Positions 8,903 to 18,809 are shown, numbered from the stretch's first letter. The stretch: 64,000 bases of DNA from Salinibacter sp. 10B (GCF_002954405.1 NZ_MQWC01000004.1:656065-720064), one strand, 5' to 3'. Made by a program: numbers and translations. The notes: a model not told the origin generated them from the sequence alone.

Positions 8903-10147
8903 ATGCGCCAGTTCGACGTCCCGACCTTCTACCAAAGCCCCATCATCTCGACGGTGAAGGACGCGCGCGAAACCACCGATCCGCGCAAAAAGGACCTGTC
9001 GCCATCGGTGATCGACTTCGGCCCGGTGCGCTTTAAGATCGCGCGCCACTTTGGCTTTTGTTTTGGCGTGGAGCAAGCCATCGAGATTGCGTACGAGGCG
9101 CTGGACGAAAACCCGGACAAGCGGATCTTCCTGCTTTCCGAGATGATCCACAACCCACACGTGAACGACGACCTGCGGGAGCGGGGCATCCGATTCCTCC
9201 GCACCACGAAGGGCGAACAGCTGATTCCTTTCGACGAACTGACCCCCGACGACGTGGTCATTATTCCGGCCTTTGGTACGACCCTGGAGGTGGAGCAGGA
9301 ACTGGAGGCGCGGGGCGTGGACACCGAAACCTACGACACCACCTGCCCCTTCGTTGAGAAGGTGTGGCGCAAAAGCTCGCAGATTGGAGACGACGACTAC
9401 TCGATCGTCGTGCACGGCAAGCGGTACCACGAGGAGACGCGCGCCACGTTCTCGCATGCGAAGGAGGAGGGTCCGGTCGTGGTCGTGCGCAATATGGAAG
9501 AAGCCGAACAGTTGGCTGCTGTCATCCGGGGCGAGAAGGACGCCGACTTCTTCTACGAGTATTTCGACGACAAGTATTCTGACGGATTCGATCCTGCCAC
9601 CGATCTGAAAAAGCTGGGCGTAGTGAACCAGACGACGATGCTGGCCGAGGAGACGGCCGCGATTGCCGACTTGATGCGAGAGGCCATGCTCGATCGCTAC
9701 GGAGAATCCAACGTAAAGGAGCACTTCGCAGATACGAGCGACACGCTCTGCTACGCGACCAATGAAAATCAGAATGCCACGCAGGCCCTCATCCAAGACG
9801 GAGCTGACCTCGGCATTATCGTCGGCGGATACAATTCATCGAATACGAGTCACCTAGTGGAGCTCTGTGAGCAGGAGATGCCGACTTACTTTATCCGAGA
9901 TGCCGAGGAGTTCGAGGCCCCGTCGGAAATCCATCATTTCGACGTGCACACCCAAGAGGAGGTGGTCACCGACAATTGGTTCCCGGCCGACGATACACCG
10001 GTCGACGTGTTGTTGACGTCAGGCGCCTCCTGTCCCGATGCCCTGCTCGACGAGGTCATTCGAAAAATCGTGAGCTGGTACCCGGAGGCAAAACCCGTGG
10101 AGGAGGCGCTCGCCCCGTTCGAGGACATGGCTGAAGAGGATGAGTAA
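8903..10147 (+). CDS. ispH: 4-hydroxy-3-methylbut-2-enyl diphosphate reductase, long form
   Basis: 414 residues, compared with about 315 for the E. coli enzyme; this length resembles the cyanobacterial/plant-type IspH. The three iron-sulfur cluster Cys are visible in HFGFCFGVE (about residue 53), TTCPFVEKVW (about 149) and DTLCYATNENQ (about 290). The TNENQ motif is the long-type form. It performs the last step of the MEP pathway, giving IPP and DMAPP. The gene overlaps the next reading frame by 8 bases, implying translational coupling with the methyltransferase. Confidence 0.97.
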   Translation: MRQFDVPTFYQSPIISTVKDARETTDPRKKDLSPSVIDFGPVRFKIARHFGFCFGVEQAIEIAYEALDENPDKRIFLLSEMIHNPHVNDDLRERGIRFLRTTKGEQLIPFDELTPDDVVIIPAFGTTLEVEQELEARGVDTETYDTTCPFVEKVWRKSSQIGDDDYSIVVHGKRYHEETRATFSHAKEEGPVVVVRNMEEAEQLAAVIRGEKDADFFYEYFDDKYSDGFDPATDLKKLGVVNQTTMLAEETAAIADLMREAMLDRYGESNVKEHFADTSDTLCYATNENQNATQALIQDGADLGIIVGGYNSSNTSHLVELCEQEMPTYFIRDAEEFEAPSEIHHFDVHTQEEVVTDNWFPADDTPVDVLLTSGASCPDALLDEVIRKIVSWYPEAKPVEEALAPFEDMAEEDE

Positions 10148-10928
10148 CGAACGGCCCTCTTCTCGCCCCTCGCCTTTCCTTCCCTCGACTATGACCTGGT
10201 ACGAAGGCTGGTTTGACAGCGCCGCGTACGACCTCGTCTACGACCACAGAGACGAGACCGAAGCCGAGCAGCTGATCGACCTCATTGAACGCGACATTGC
10301 CCCGGCCCCGGCCGCCCACATCCTTGACGTTGGGTGCGGCCGCGGACGCCATTCCCGAATCTTGGCCCGACGCGGCTATACGGTCACGGGCATCGATCTC
10401 TCTGAAGAGGCCATCACGGAGGCTCGTGCACGAGCCCAAGCGGAGAACCTCGATGTGATGTTTGAACGGGGCGACATGCGCGATCCGTACTGCGACGGCT
10501 GCATGGATGGCGTCGTGAATCTCTTTACCACCTTCGGCTACTTTGCCACCGACGCTGAGAATCAGCGGGCACTGGCGGCAATGACGCAGGCCGTGCGCCC
10601 CGACGGCTGGTTCCTGCAGGACTTCCTGAACGCCCCGCACGTGGCCGAAAATATCGTTCCCACCACGACGCGCACCGTGAAGGGCGTTGACATTGAGCAG
10701 CACCGGTGGATTGAAGATGACCGCATCAAAAAGGAAATCACGCTCCACCACAACGGAAGCACGAAGACCTACCACGAAAGCGTGCGCCTCTACACGCTCG
10801 ACGATCTGCAAGACATGTACGCATCGGTCGGCCTTACCCTCGTGGACACGTACGGAAACTATGACGGCGCGCCCCACACCCCGAAAAGCCCTCGCCTCCT
10901 CCTCTACGCCCGGAAACCGTCCGACTGA
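10140..10928 (+). CDS. Class I SAM-dependent methyltransferase
   Basis: 262 residues. The SAM-binding motif I is ILDVGCGRGRHS at about 60-71, followed by an acidic residue at the end of strand 2 in VTGIDLS, then RGDMRDP. It lacks membrane segments. The ATG at 10140 overlaps the end of ispH and is preceded by a GAAGAGG-like sequence. A second ATG at 10191 gives MTWYEGWFDS, the more typical first residues of related proteins, so the true start could be there. Co-expression with ispH is likely from the overlap; the methyl acceptor is unknown. Confidence 0.83.
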   Translation: MSNERPSSRPSPFLPSTMTWYEGWFDSAAYDLVYDHRDETEAEQLIDLIERDIAPAPAAHILDVGCGRGRHSRILARRGYTVTGIDLSEEAITEARARAQAENLDVMFERGDMRDPYCDGCMDGVVNLFTTFGYFATDAENQRALAAMTQAVRPDGWFLQDFLNAPHVAENIVPTTTRTVKGVDIEQHRWIEDDRIKKEITLHHNGSTKTYHESVRLYTLDDLQDMYASVGLTLVDTYGNYDGAPHTPKSPRLLLYARKPSD

Positions 10929-11147
10929 ACAGCAGCCCGCCTCCGGCAAACAACGACGGCGACGATCTTGTGCACTTGACCAATTCTAGGGGATCGTGTA
11001 TTTCGCATTGCGTATTCACTGCCGTCCCCACTCATAACTGAACAACTCATGACGACTCACCTCGGAGCAGGCTGATCCACCCAAGCCTCCCTCCCCCGAC
11101 CCGATAACCCGCATTCGACATTCGCCACTCGAAACTCGCAATTGTCC

Positions 11148-12527
11148 ATGGACGCCGCCCTCTCCTACGCCGACGATCACTTCGATACGTTCGTCGGCGA
11201 ACTTGAAGACCTTCTCCGCATCCCCTCCGTCAGTACCGACTCGGCCTACGCCGACGACGTGCAGCGCGCCGCCGAGTGGCTGGCCGAACACTTCGATACG
11301 ATTGGAATGCAGCACAGCGAAGTGGTGGACACGGATGGTCATCCAATCGTCTATGCCGAACACCTCACGGGCGACGATAAACCGACCGTGATTGTGTACG
11401 GACACTACGACGTACAGCCGCCCGATCCCCTCGACGAATGGGACTCGGAGCCGTTTGAGCCGACTCGCCGCAACGGATCGATCTATGCCCGAGGCGCTTG
11501 CGACGATAAGGGGCAGATGTTCATGCACGTAAAGGCAGCCGAGGCGTACCTGCAGGGCGAGAGCGACCCGCCGGTGAACCTCAAATTCGTGGTCGAGGGC
11601 GAAGAGGAAACCGGCTCGATGGCGGTCGGCCCATTCATTGAGGAGAACGCTGAGCGACTGGAGGCGGACGTAGTGCTTATCTCCGACACCGCCATGCTCT
11701 CGGAGGATACGCCCTCGATCGTGTACGGACTGCGGGGACTGGCCTATACGGAGATCACCCTTCAAGGTCCGAACCGCGACCTCCACTCTGGCAACTACGG
11801 CGGAGCCGTGGACAATCCCGCCAATGCCCTCAGCCGCCTGATTGCCGGTCTTCACGACGAGGACCACCGCATCGACATCCCTGGTTTCTACGACGACGTA
11901 CGTGACCTAACCGAAGAGGAACGCGCCACCTACGCCGACCTTCCGTTCGACGAAGAGGCGTGGATGGATACCATTGGCGTCGACGCCGTTCGCACTGAGG
12001 GCGGTTACACAACGCTCGAATGCCTTTCGGCGCGCCCGACTCTCGACGTGAACGGCATTTGGGGCGGCTATACGGGCGAGGGGGCCAAGACTGTGCTCCC
12101 CTCCGAAGCTCACGCAAAAATTTCGATGCGCCTCGTGCCCGACCAGGAGGTCGAGGACATCTACGACAAGCTGGAGGCCCACCTAGAGGACGTGGTCCCG
12201 GACACGATGAGCCTCACCTTCCGGCGCCTGCACGGAGGCGATCCGGTACTCGTCGACCCAACGGCCCCGCCCATGCAGTCCGCCAAAGCGGCGATGGGCG
12301 AGGTGCTGGGCACTGAGCCGGTCTTCGTGCGCAACGGCGGCACAATTCCCGTGGTGGCCGACTTTCAGGACACCCTGGGCCTGGACAGTGTGCTCATGGG
12401 CTTTGGCCTCGACTCCGATGCCATCCACTCCCCGAACGAACACTTCGGCGTCGATCGCTTTCAGAAAGGGATTCAGTCCATCGTCCGCTTCCATCAGCAC
12501 TACGCCGATTCTGCCCAGCAACGCTAA
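11148..12527 (+). CDS. M20-family dipeptidase
   Basis: 459 residues. Zinc-ligand motifs occur in family order: VYGHYDVQPPDP, RGACDDKGQ, the catalytic GEEETGS, and HSPNEHFGVD near the C-terminus, as in carnosinase/DapE-like cytosolic dipeptidases. A TTG at 11142 is in frame but ATG 11148 is the simpler start. No signal peptide. Upstream lies a short AT-richer region of CGAAATTCGCAATT-like repeats. Expected role: cleavage of dipeptides during peptide nutrition or turnover. Confidence 0.93.
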   Translation: MDAALSYADDHFDTFVGELEDLLRIPSVSTDSAYADDVQRAAEWLAEHFDTIGMQHSEVVDTDGHPIVYAEHLTGDDKPTVIVYGHYDVQPPDPLDEWDSEPFEPTRRNGSIYARGACDDKGQMFMHVKAAEAYLQGESDPPVNLKFVVEGEEETGSMAVGPFIEENAERLEADVVLISDTAMLSEDTPSIVYGLRGLAYTEITLQGPNRDLHSGNYGGAVDNPANALSRLIAGLHDEDHRIDIPGFYDDVRDLTEEERATYADLPFDEEAWMDTIGVDAVRTEGGYTTLECLSARPTLDVNGIWGGYTGEGAKTVLPSEAHAKISMRLVPDQEVEDIYDKLEAHLEDVVPDTMSLTFRRLHGGDPVLVDPTAPPMQSAKAAMGEVLGTEPVFVRNGGTIPVVADFQDTLGLDSVLMGFGLDSDAIHSPNEHFGVDRFQKGIQSIVRFHQHYADSAQQR

Positions 12528-12627
12528 CCAACAACGGACATTGCTTCCGCGGTCTGCCTGAACGGCGCCGTTGGTGGTCCATCGGCGCCCCAGGGTCGCC
12601 CGCACGGTGTAGTCGTTCCAGTGTGCC

Positions 12628-13290
12628 TTAATTGACCGGCTCGTCCGAGATGTCCATCAGGTCCTCGGGCACGGTCTCGGGCACCGTCCATCGGTAGACG
12701 GTTTCCCAGCCCGTATTGCCCTTCCCAGCATCCACGGTCCGTTCCGGGTCCCACTCTCCCATCCGAAAATCGTGGGAGACGATACGATCTCCCGGATCGA
12801 GCTCCCTCAGGAGCTTCGGGCGGAGCTTGATGTTGATTTCTGGCCAGAGGTAGAGCGTGACGACGGTCGCGTCGCTAAGATCGACGTTAAAGAAATCCTT
12901 CTGCCGAAACTCGACCTTGTCGGCCACGCCGGCTGCCTTTGCCTTTTGCCGTGCCTTCGCCACCAGAGCAGAATCAATTTCGATTCCCACGCCTCGGGCC
13001 CCGAACTCCTTGGCGGCCATAATCGGAATACGACCGTCTCCACTGCCTAGGTCGTAGACGACGTCGTCGGCCGTCACATCTGCCGTCTCCAACATCTTTC
13101 GCACGACCGACTTGACGGTTGGCACGTACGGGACATCTTTTTCCCCATTGTCACTGGTAGCACTCTCTGCCGGCGGCACCGACTGCACGGTCGTGTCCGG
13201 TTGCTGCGCAGCAGTCCCGAGCGGCATCGCAGCAACCAGGAGCAGGAACGCTCCGACAATGGAAACGGCACGGCGAAACGCGGTCGTCAT
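12628..13290 (-). CDS. Exported class I methyltransferase-like protein
   Basis: 220 residues. It begins with a typical signal peptide: MTTAFRR, a hydrophobic stretch, then a GTAAQQ cleavage site. A Ser/Glu-rich linker follows, then a Rossmann methyltransferase domain with motif I VYDLGSGDGRIP at about 80-91 and acidic residue in GVGIEID. Related proteins are usually annotated simply as methyltransferases. The frame is open upstream to 13392, but the ATG at 13290 places the basic N-region correctly. The combination of a signal peptide and a SAM fold is odd, because SAM is cytosolic. Its target is unknown. Confidence 0.82.
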   Translation of the reverse strand: MTTAFRRAVSIVGAFLLLVAAMPLGTAAQQPDTTVQSVPPAESATSDNGEKDVPYVPTVKSVVRKMLETADVTADDVVYDLGSGDGRIPIMAAKEFGARGVGIEIDSALVAKARQKAKAAGVADKVEFRQKDFFNVDLSDATVVTLYLWPEINIKLRPKLLRELDPGDRIVSHDFRMGEWDPERTVDAGKGNTGWETVYRWTVPETVPEDLMDISDEPVN

Positions 13291-13767
13291 GTCACGAAAG
13301 GATCTATAAGAAAGCAGGCGTAACGTGCTCTTCCCAGCCCGACTACCTAACACAAGAAGGGAATGATGGATTCCTGTGGGCTGATCCCGCATCTGTTTCC
13401 AGGATGAACTGCATCAGTCCGCCGTCGGTCTCTTGTGAGGCGATGTAATCCCATCTCCGAAGGATCATGCCCCCTAAAGCGCCAATCAAAACGAAAGCCC
13501 GCCACGAGGCGCGCCTCGTACCCCTTTCGTTCCGACACTCTTCCAGCAAAGTGCATACCCATCCTCGGCATCTGGTATAAGAATGTCTGGAGGAATGGAA
13601 CGGCCTCTCCCCTCTCGCCCGCCGCCTGCTCCCAGATGGAGCATACAGAATTCGCATGAGTCCTGCGCTTGCAACGACGCCGGTGCTCCGTCCCATGTCC
13701 GGAAACTGGAGTCGAGAGATGAGTACATGTTCTCCTCACGTTCCACTTCTGCTTCTTGCTCGTCCCT
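13291..13767. other. Divergent intergenic region
   Basis: 477 bases between divergent genes. Short frames on both strands have no recognisable motif or consistent character. I see no hairpin with a T-run and no cobalamin riboswitch core upstream of the cobalamin-binding-like gene. Confidence 0.4.
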
Positions 13768-14571
13768 ATGCCCCAGGTTACCGACGCTCGTGGAACCACG
13801 ATCCGCCTGCCTGCCCCCCCGCGTCGCATCGTCTCGCTCGTGCCGAGCCAGACGGAATTGCTCTCCCACCTTGGCCTTGACGAGACGGTCGTCGGCATTA
13901 CCCGGTTCTGCGAGCGCCCCTCCCACTGGCAGTCGGAAAAACCAATCGTGGGCGGCACAAAGGAGGTCGATCTGGATCAGGTCCGCGACCTAGAGCCCGA
14001 TCTCGTGCTCGCCAACCACGAGGAGAATACCCGAGAGGATGTCGCGGCCCTTGAGGACATCGCCCCCGTATTCGTGACGGAAGTGCGGACGGTTACCGGT
14101 GCCCTCGACATGATCCGAGCGGTCGGCACCCTCACCGCCACAACCGACCAGACGTCGACCCTTGCCGGACGCATTATTTCTCGCTTCAGCAGCCTGCCGG
14201 ACTTTGCTCCGCTTCGCTCCGCTTATCTCATCTGGCGGGACCCCTACATGACCGTCGGCGGCGACACATTCATCCACGACGTGATGTCGTGGGGCGGATT
14301 CGAGAACGTCTACGGCGAACAGCCCCGATACCCCGAGGTCTCCCTCGACTCGCTGGCCGAACGCGACCTGGACGTGCTCCTTTGCTCAAGCGAGCCGTTT
14401 CCCTTCCACCAGAAAGACCGGTTCACTGCGGACCTTCGCGACGCGCTGCCGAATGTGACGGTCGAGCTCGTGGACGGACAACCTTTCTCGTGGTACGGTC
14501 CCCGTCTGCTCGATACCCCAGCCTACCTGCACGACCTCCGCCAGACGCTGCCAACTCCTCAGCAGGCATAG
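13768..14571 (+). CDS. BtuF-like helical-backbone substrate-binding protein without signal peptide
   Basis: 267 residues of the periplasmic-binding-protein fold with a helical backbone (cobalamin/iron-siderophore type). It opens PRRIVSLVPSQTELLSHLGL, then VGITRFCERP and GGTKEVDLDQV. Further on are DLVLANHEENT and FENVYGEQPRYPEVSLDSL. Family members normally have a signal peptide or lipobox; this one starts directly with the domain at ATG 13768, and the upstream in-frame TTG adds only four residues. No BtuC/BtuD permease genes are adjacent. It may be a cytoplasmic corrinoid-binding protein or may depend on an unusual export route. Confidence 0.78.
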   Translation: MPQVTDARGTTIRLPAPPRRIVSLVPSQTELLSHLGLDETVVGITRFCERPSHWQSEKPIVGGTKEVDLDQVRDLEPDLVLANHEENTREDVAALEDIAPVFVTEVRTVTGALDMIRAVGTLTATTDQTSTLAGRIISRFSSLPDFAPLRSAYLIWRDPYMTVGGDTFIHDVMSWGGFENVYGEQPRYPEVSLDSLAERDLDVLLCSSEPFPFHQKDRFTADLRDALPNVTVELVDGQPFSWYGPRLLDTPAYLHDLRQTLPTPQQA

Positions 14572-14615
14572 CCGGACCGGACTCGATACTCCTGCCATGC
14601 ACGCCTTTGTGTCTC

Positions 14616-15746
14616 ATGCCCTCATCCAACGTCTCGCCGGATGCACGACGCCTGGCGCATCGCTCCATCCTGGTGGATGGCCATATCGACCTCCCCGACC
14701 GCCTCCACCACTTCGATGAGGATCCTGCCGACGCCACCATCGGCGGAGACTTCGATTATCCGCGCGCCCAGCAGGGCGGCCTCGACGCTGCCTTTATGGC
14801 GCTCTACCTCCCCTCCGCTCTGCAAACGACGCCCGGCGCCGCTCCAAAGCGAGCCGATGCGCTTCTCGACCGCGTTCAACGGATGACCCGGATGCATCCC
14901 GACGCGTTTTCCCTTTCCGTCTCTCCCACCAAGGTCCGCGAACTTGCCTCAACTGACACTATTGCCCTTCCAGTTGGAATGGAAAATGGAGCGGGCATCG
15001 GAAACGATCTCGACGCCCTCCACCATTTCTACGACCGCGGCGTGCGCTACATCACCCTCACGCACGACGCCCACAACCAGATCGGCGACTCGTCGTACGG
15101 CGATGGGGACCCGCGCTGGGGCGGCCTGAGCCCCTTTGGACACGACGTCATCGACGAGATGAATCGTCTCGGCATGATGATCGACGTCTCGCACGTGACC
15201 GACCGGACGGCATGGGACGTCCTGGACCACACTGCTGCCCCCATTATCGCCTCCCATTCCGGCTGCCGTCACTTTACGCCCGGATGGGAACGCAACCTGA
15301 GTGATGCTCTGATTGAAGCCATTGCCGAAACCGGGGGCATCATCATGATCACGTTCGGATCCCCCTTCCTGCGCGCCCCCTACCGAGAGCAAGACGACCC
15401 GATTGAAGATGCGGTAGCATCGTATCTCGACACGAGGGGATGGGCAGACGATTCCAAGGACGCCGTCGAATACGAACAGAAGATGAGGCGATTGCATCCA
15501 ATTGGCACCGTCTCGGGCGTGGCCGACCACATCGATCACGCCGTGGCGCTTGCCGGGGAAGATCACGTGGGGCTGGGCTCCGACTTCGACGGCGTCTTTG
15601 CGTTGCCGAAGAACCTCCAGGATGTGTCTCACTACCCCAATCTCATCGCCGAACTCCTCCGTCGCGACTACTCAGAGGCGACCCTCCGGAAGATTCTCGG
15701 CGAAAACCTCCTGCGCGTCTGGTCGGATGTCGATGCCCACACCTGA
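14616..15746 (+). CDS. Membrane dipeptidase-like metallopeptidase (M19, renal dipeptidase family)
   Basis: 376 residues. M19 zinc-site motifs are visible: VDGHIDLP at about 22-29, GMENGAGIG supplying the bridging Glu, IDVSHVTDR and IASHSGCR supplying His, and GSDFDGV with the catalytic-region Asp at about residue 323. Despite the family name the bacterial enzymes are mostly soluble, and no signal peptide is seen here. It hydrolyses dipeptides, some with D-residues. It lies 44 bases after the cobalamin-binding-like gene and before a CoA-transferase gene in the same direction. Confidence 0.92.
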   Translation: MPSSNVSPDARRLAHRSILVDGHIDLPDRLHHFDEDPADATIGGDFDYPRAQQGGLDAAFMALYLPSALQTTPGAAPKRADALLDRVQRMTRMHPDAFSLSVSPTKVRELASTDTIALPVGMENGAGIGNDLDALHHFYDRGVRYITLTHDAHNQIGDSSYGDGDPRWGGLSPFGHDVIDEMNRLGMMIDVSHVTDRTAWDVLDHTAAPIIASHSGCRHFTPGWERNLSDALIEAIAETGGIIMITFGSPFLRAPYREQDDPIEDAVASYLDTRGWADDSKDAVEYEQKMRRLHPIGTVSGVADHIDHAVALAGEDHVGLGSDFDGVFALPKNLQDVSHYPNLIAELLRRDYSEATLRKILGENLLRVWSDVDAHT

Positions 15747-15844
15747 CGCCGCGTACAGAAGAAGAGTCCCCGCACTCTCCTCATCCAGCCTGGAGGGAAT
15801 CCTTAACCGCCCATACTCACAGCCGCCACACACCAAACGCAGAA

Positions 15845-17038
15845 ATGCTACACGACCTCGTCGTCCTAGAGCTCGCCTCCGTCCTCGCCGGCCCCAGCGT
15901 GGGACAGTTCTTCGCTGAGCTCGGCGCCACCGTCCTCAAGGTCGAAAATCCACGAACGAAGGGCGACGTGACGCGCCAGTGGAGCGCCCCAAACGGAGCG
16001 AGCACCGGCGAGACCGACGATCGGTCCGCCTACTTCTGCTGCTGCAATCACGGCAAACAGTCCCTTGCTCTGAACCTATCGACTGATGCAGGGCAGAATC
16101 TCCTATTTGAGCTTGCAAAGGAGGCAGATATTGTCCTCGCCAGCTACCGTCCCGGCACGGCTCACACACTCGGGGCCGACTACCCCACGCTCTCGGAGGC
16201 AAACCCCGATCTCATCTACGGTCACATCACAGGCTACGGGCCGGATCGGGCGCGAGCAGGATACGACGCCGTTATCCAGGCCGAGAGCGGATTCATGCAC
16301 ATGAACGGGCCGTCCGACGGCCCACCGACAAAGCTTCCGGTAGCGCTGATGGACGTGCTGGCGGCCCATCAGCTGAAGGAAGGACTGCTGGTGGCCCTGC
16401 TGAAACGCGAACGAGGCGACGACGGGGCCTATGTGCCGGTGTCGCTCTTCCAGTCCGCAGTGAGCGGACTCGTCCACCAGGCCACCAACTGGCTCGTGGC
16501 CGGCCACAGCCCAGATCGCATGGGCTCGGCCCACCCCAACATCGCCCCCTACGGCACCCCATATCCCACCGGCGACGGCCCATCACTCGTCCTGGCCGTG
16601 GGCACCGATCGCCAGTTCAAAGCCCTGTGCGAGGTCATCGACCGCCCCGACCTCGCCGACGACCCCCGATTTGCCTCAAATGCTCAGCGTGTGGAGCACC
16701 GCGACGTCCTCGACCGCGAGCTGGAAGATCGGTTCTCCCACTTCGACACCGATGAGCTTCTCGGGGCCCTCCACGCCCGCAACGTCCCGGCCGGGATTGT
16801 CCGCGACGTGCCCACCGTCTTCGAACAATCGACGGCGAAAACGATGGTGCTTCGTCCAGAGGACAGTCCCGCAGGCCTGCGCCAAACCGCTTTTCCGCAC
16901 CCAGACGGTGCGTTTCCTGCTCTCTCCCCACCCCCACACTACGCCGAACACACGACCCAAATTCTTCGGGACCATCTAGGGTACTCACCCGAGCAGATCC
17001 GATCACTGCATACCGACGGTGTGATCCCCGGAACGTAG
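15845..17038 (+). CDS. CaiB/BaiF-family (class III) CoA-transferase
   Basis: 397 residues. The family's opening LVVLELASVLAGPSVGQFFAELGATVLKVE is intact in character, followed by NHGKQSLALNLST and the ADIVLASYRPG segment. The conserved active-site Asp is likely that in PVALMDVLAAHQ at about residue 176. These enzymes move CoA between acyl groups through an aspartyl-CoA anhydride. The substrate pair cannot be predicted. ATG 15845 is chosen because the family domain begins there; the upstream open frame overlaps the dipeptidase gene. Convergent with glyQS. Confidence 0.92.
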   Translation: MLHDLVVLELASVLAGPSVGQFFAELGATVLKVENPRTKGDVTRQWSAPNGASTGETDDRSAYFCCCNHGKQSLALNLSTDAGQNLLFELAKEADIVLASYRPGTAHTLGADYPTLSEANPDLIYGHITGYGPDRARAGYDAVIQAESGFMHMNGPSDGPPTKLPVALMDVLAAHQLKEGLLVALLKRERGDDGAYVPVSLFQSAVSGLVHQATNWLVAGHSPDRMGSAHPNIAPYGTPYPTGDGPSLVLAVGTDRQFKALCEVIDRPDLADDPRFASNAQRVEHRDVLDRELEDRFSHFDTDELLGALHARNVPAGIVRDVPTVFEQSTAKTMVLRPEDSPAGLRQTAFPHPDGAFPALSPPPHYAEHTTQILRDHLGYSPEQIRSLHTDGVIPGT

Positions 17039-17074
17039 CGAACAACGCCCTCGGCCCTGCCCGCCCCGGACCGG

Positions 17075-18514
17075 CTACTCGTCCCGCTCCCAGTTCTTCG
17101 TGCGATCAAAGATATAGGTTGCGAGTTGGTCGATGGCCACGCGGTCCTGCTCCATCGTGTCGCGGTCGCGGACGGTGACCTGCTGGTCGTCGAGCGTGTC
17201 GAAGTCGACCGTGATGCAGAACGGCGTGCCCGCCTCGTCCTGCCGCCGATAGCGCTTGCCCATCGAGCCCCTGTCGTCGTAGAGAACGTTGAAGTGCTGA
17301 TTGAGGTCGTCCTCGATGTCGCGCGCAATGTCGGGCAGGCCCTCCTTGTCCATGAGTGGGAAAATGGCCGCGCGGACGGGGGCCACCTTCGGGTGGAACT
17401 GAAGCACCGAACGCGTGTCGCCCTTTACCTCCTCCTCGTAGTAGGCGTCGCAGAGAAGCATAAAGAGCGTGCGGTCGAGGCCCGTCGACGTCTCCACCAC
17501 GTACGGCGTGTAGCGCTCCTCCTCCCACGGGTCGTAATACGACATCTTCTTGCCCGAGTACTCCTCGTGTCGGCTCAGATCGTAGTCGGTCCGCGAGTGG
17601 ATGCCCTCCAGCTCCTTCCACCCGATGGGAAAGTCGTACTGAATGTCGACCGCCGCGTTGGCGTAGTGTGAAAGCTGCTCGTGCTCGTGGAAGCGGAGGT
17701 TCGACGGATCGATGCCGAGATTCTGGTGCCACTCCATCCGGCGTTCCTTCCACTTCTCGAACCACTCGAGCTCATTGCCCGGCTTCACGAAGTACTGCAT
17801 CTCCATCTGCTCGAACTCCCGCATGCGGAAGACGAACTGCCGGGCCACAATCTCATTCCGGAAGGCCTTGCCAATCTGGGCGATGCCGAACGGCACGTGC
17901 TGGCGTGCCGGCTCGCGGGCATTGTGGAAGTTCACGAAAATGCCCTGTGCCGTCTCGGGCCGGAGAAATACCTTCTGCCCATCTACCGGCCCCATCTGCG
18001 TCTCAAACATGAGATTGAATTGCCGCACGTCCGTCCAGTCGAACGCGCCGGACTCCGGAGCGGGAATCTCCTCGTCCATGATGATGTCGTGCAGCTTATC
18101 CGTCATCTCGTCGCCCGCATTCAGCGCCTCGACGAGCCGGTCGTGCACATCCTCCGCGTACTTTTCCTCTCCATTTGCCTGCAACTCACGAATATAATCC
18201 TCGATGAGCTCGTCGGCCCGGTAGCGATTGCCGGACGCCTTATCGTCGATGAGCGGATCGTTAAACGCCTCCGTATGGCCCGACGCATCCCACGTCTTCG
18301 GGTGCATCATGATGGCGGCGTCCAGCCCCACGATGTCGTCGTTCTGGTACACCATCGACTGCCACCACTCCTCCTTCACGTTGCGCTTGAGTTCTACCCC
18401 CAGCGGGCCGTAATCGTACGTGGCACTCAGGCCGCCGTAAATCTCCGACGACTGCACAATGAAGCCGCGTTGTTTGGAGAGGGAGACAATCGTGTCGAAG
18501 AGGTCGTCGCTCAT
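17075..18514 (-). CDS. glyQS: Glycyl-tRNA synthetase, alpha2 (single-chain) type
   Basis: 479 residues. Class II motif 2 is FRNEIVARQFVFRMREFEQME and motif 3 is the Arg-containing GLDRTLFMLL. The N-terminus RGFIVQSSEIYGGLSATYDYGPLG is characteristic of the dimeric bacterial/eukaryotic-type enzyme, not the split GlyQ+GlyS tetramer. The C-terminal anticodon-binding domain covers about residues 370-475. It charges tRNA-Gly. No T-box leader is visible upstream. Confidence 0.97.
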   Translation of the reverse strand: MSDDLFDTIVSLSKQRGFIVQSSEIYGGLSATYDYGPLGVELKRNVKEEWWQSMVYQNDDIVGLDAAIMMHPKTWDASGHTEAFNDPLIDDKASGNRYRADELIEDYIRELQANGEEKYAEDVHDRLVEALNAGDEMTDKLHDIIMDEEIPAPESGAFDWTDVRQFNLMFETQMGPVDGQKVFLRPETAQGIFVNFHNAREPARQHVPFGIAQIGKAFRNEIVARQFVFRMREFEQMEMQYFVKPGNELEWFEKWKERRMEWHQNLGIDPSNLRFHEHEQLSHYANAAVDIQYDFPIGWKELEGIHSRTDYDLSRHEEYSGKKMSYYDPWEEERYTPYVVETSTGLDRTLFMLLCDAYYEEEVKGDTRSVLQFHPKVAPVRAAIFPLMDKEGLPDIARDIEDDLNQHFNVLYDDRGSMGKRYRRQDEAGTPFCITVDFDTLDDQQVTVRDRDTMEQDRVAIDQLATYIFDRTKNWERDE

Positions 18515-18809
18515 AACGAACTCGGGTCAATCGTGGGAAATGGACTCGAAATCAGGGTGCCCGTACCGGGCAGAGGTTCAAAATCTACCAAGCGCTTCTA
18601 CTGGATGCAACGGGAGACCCGCAATGTTCACCGAGCATTGGCGAGCCGCGGCGCGTTCTCTGCTCCATTTCTGAGAAACCATGGGGATCCCCCCTGCCAC
18701 TGGCCTCCTCCATCAATGACCGTCCTCACACCTCATTCAATGTGGGCGCACTGTCAGCATTGAGATCGCGCCAGTGCAGGTCTCCCCTCAACGAGCTCCG
18801 GCTTCCCTG

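Noticed and set aside
8564-9796. 410-codon minus-strand frame
   Set aside because: Antisense to ispH, with no family features.
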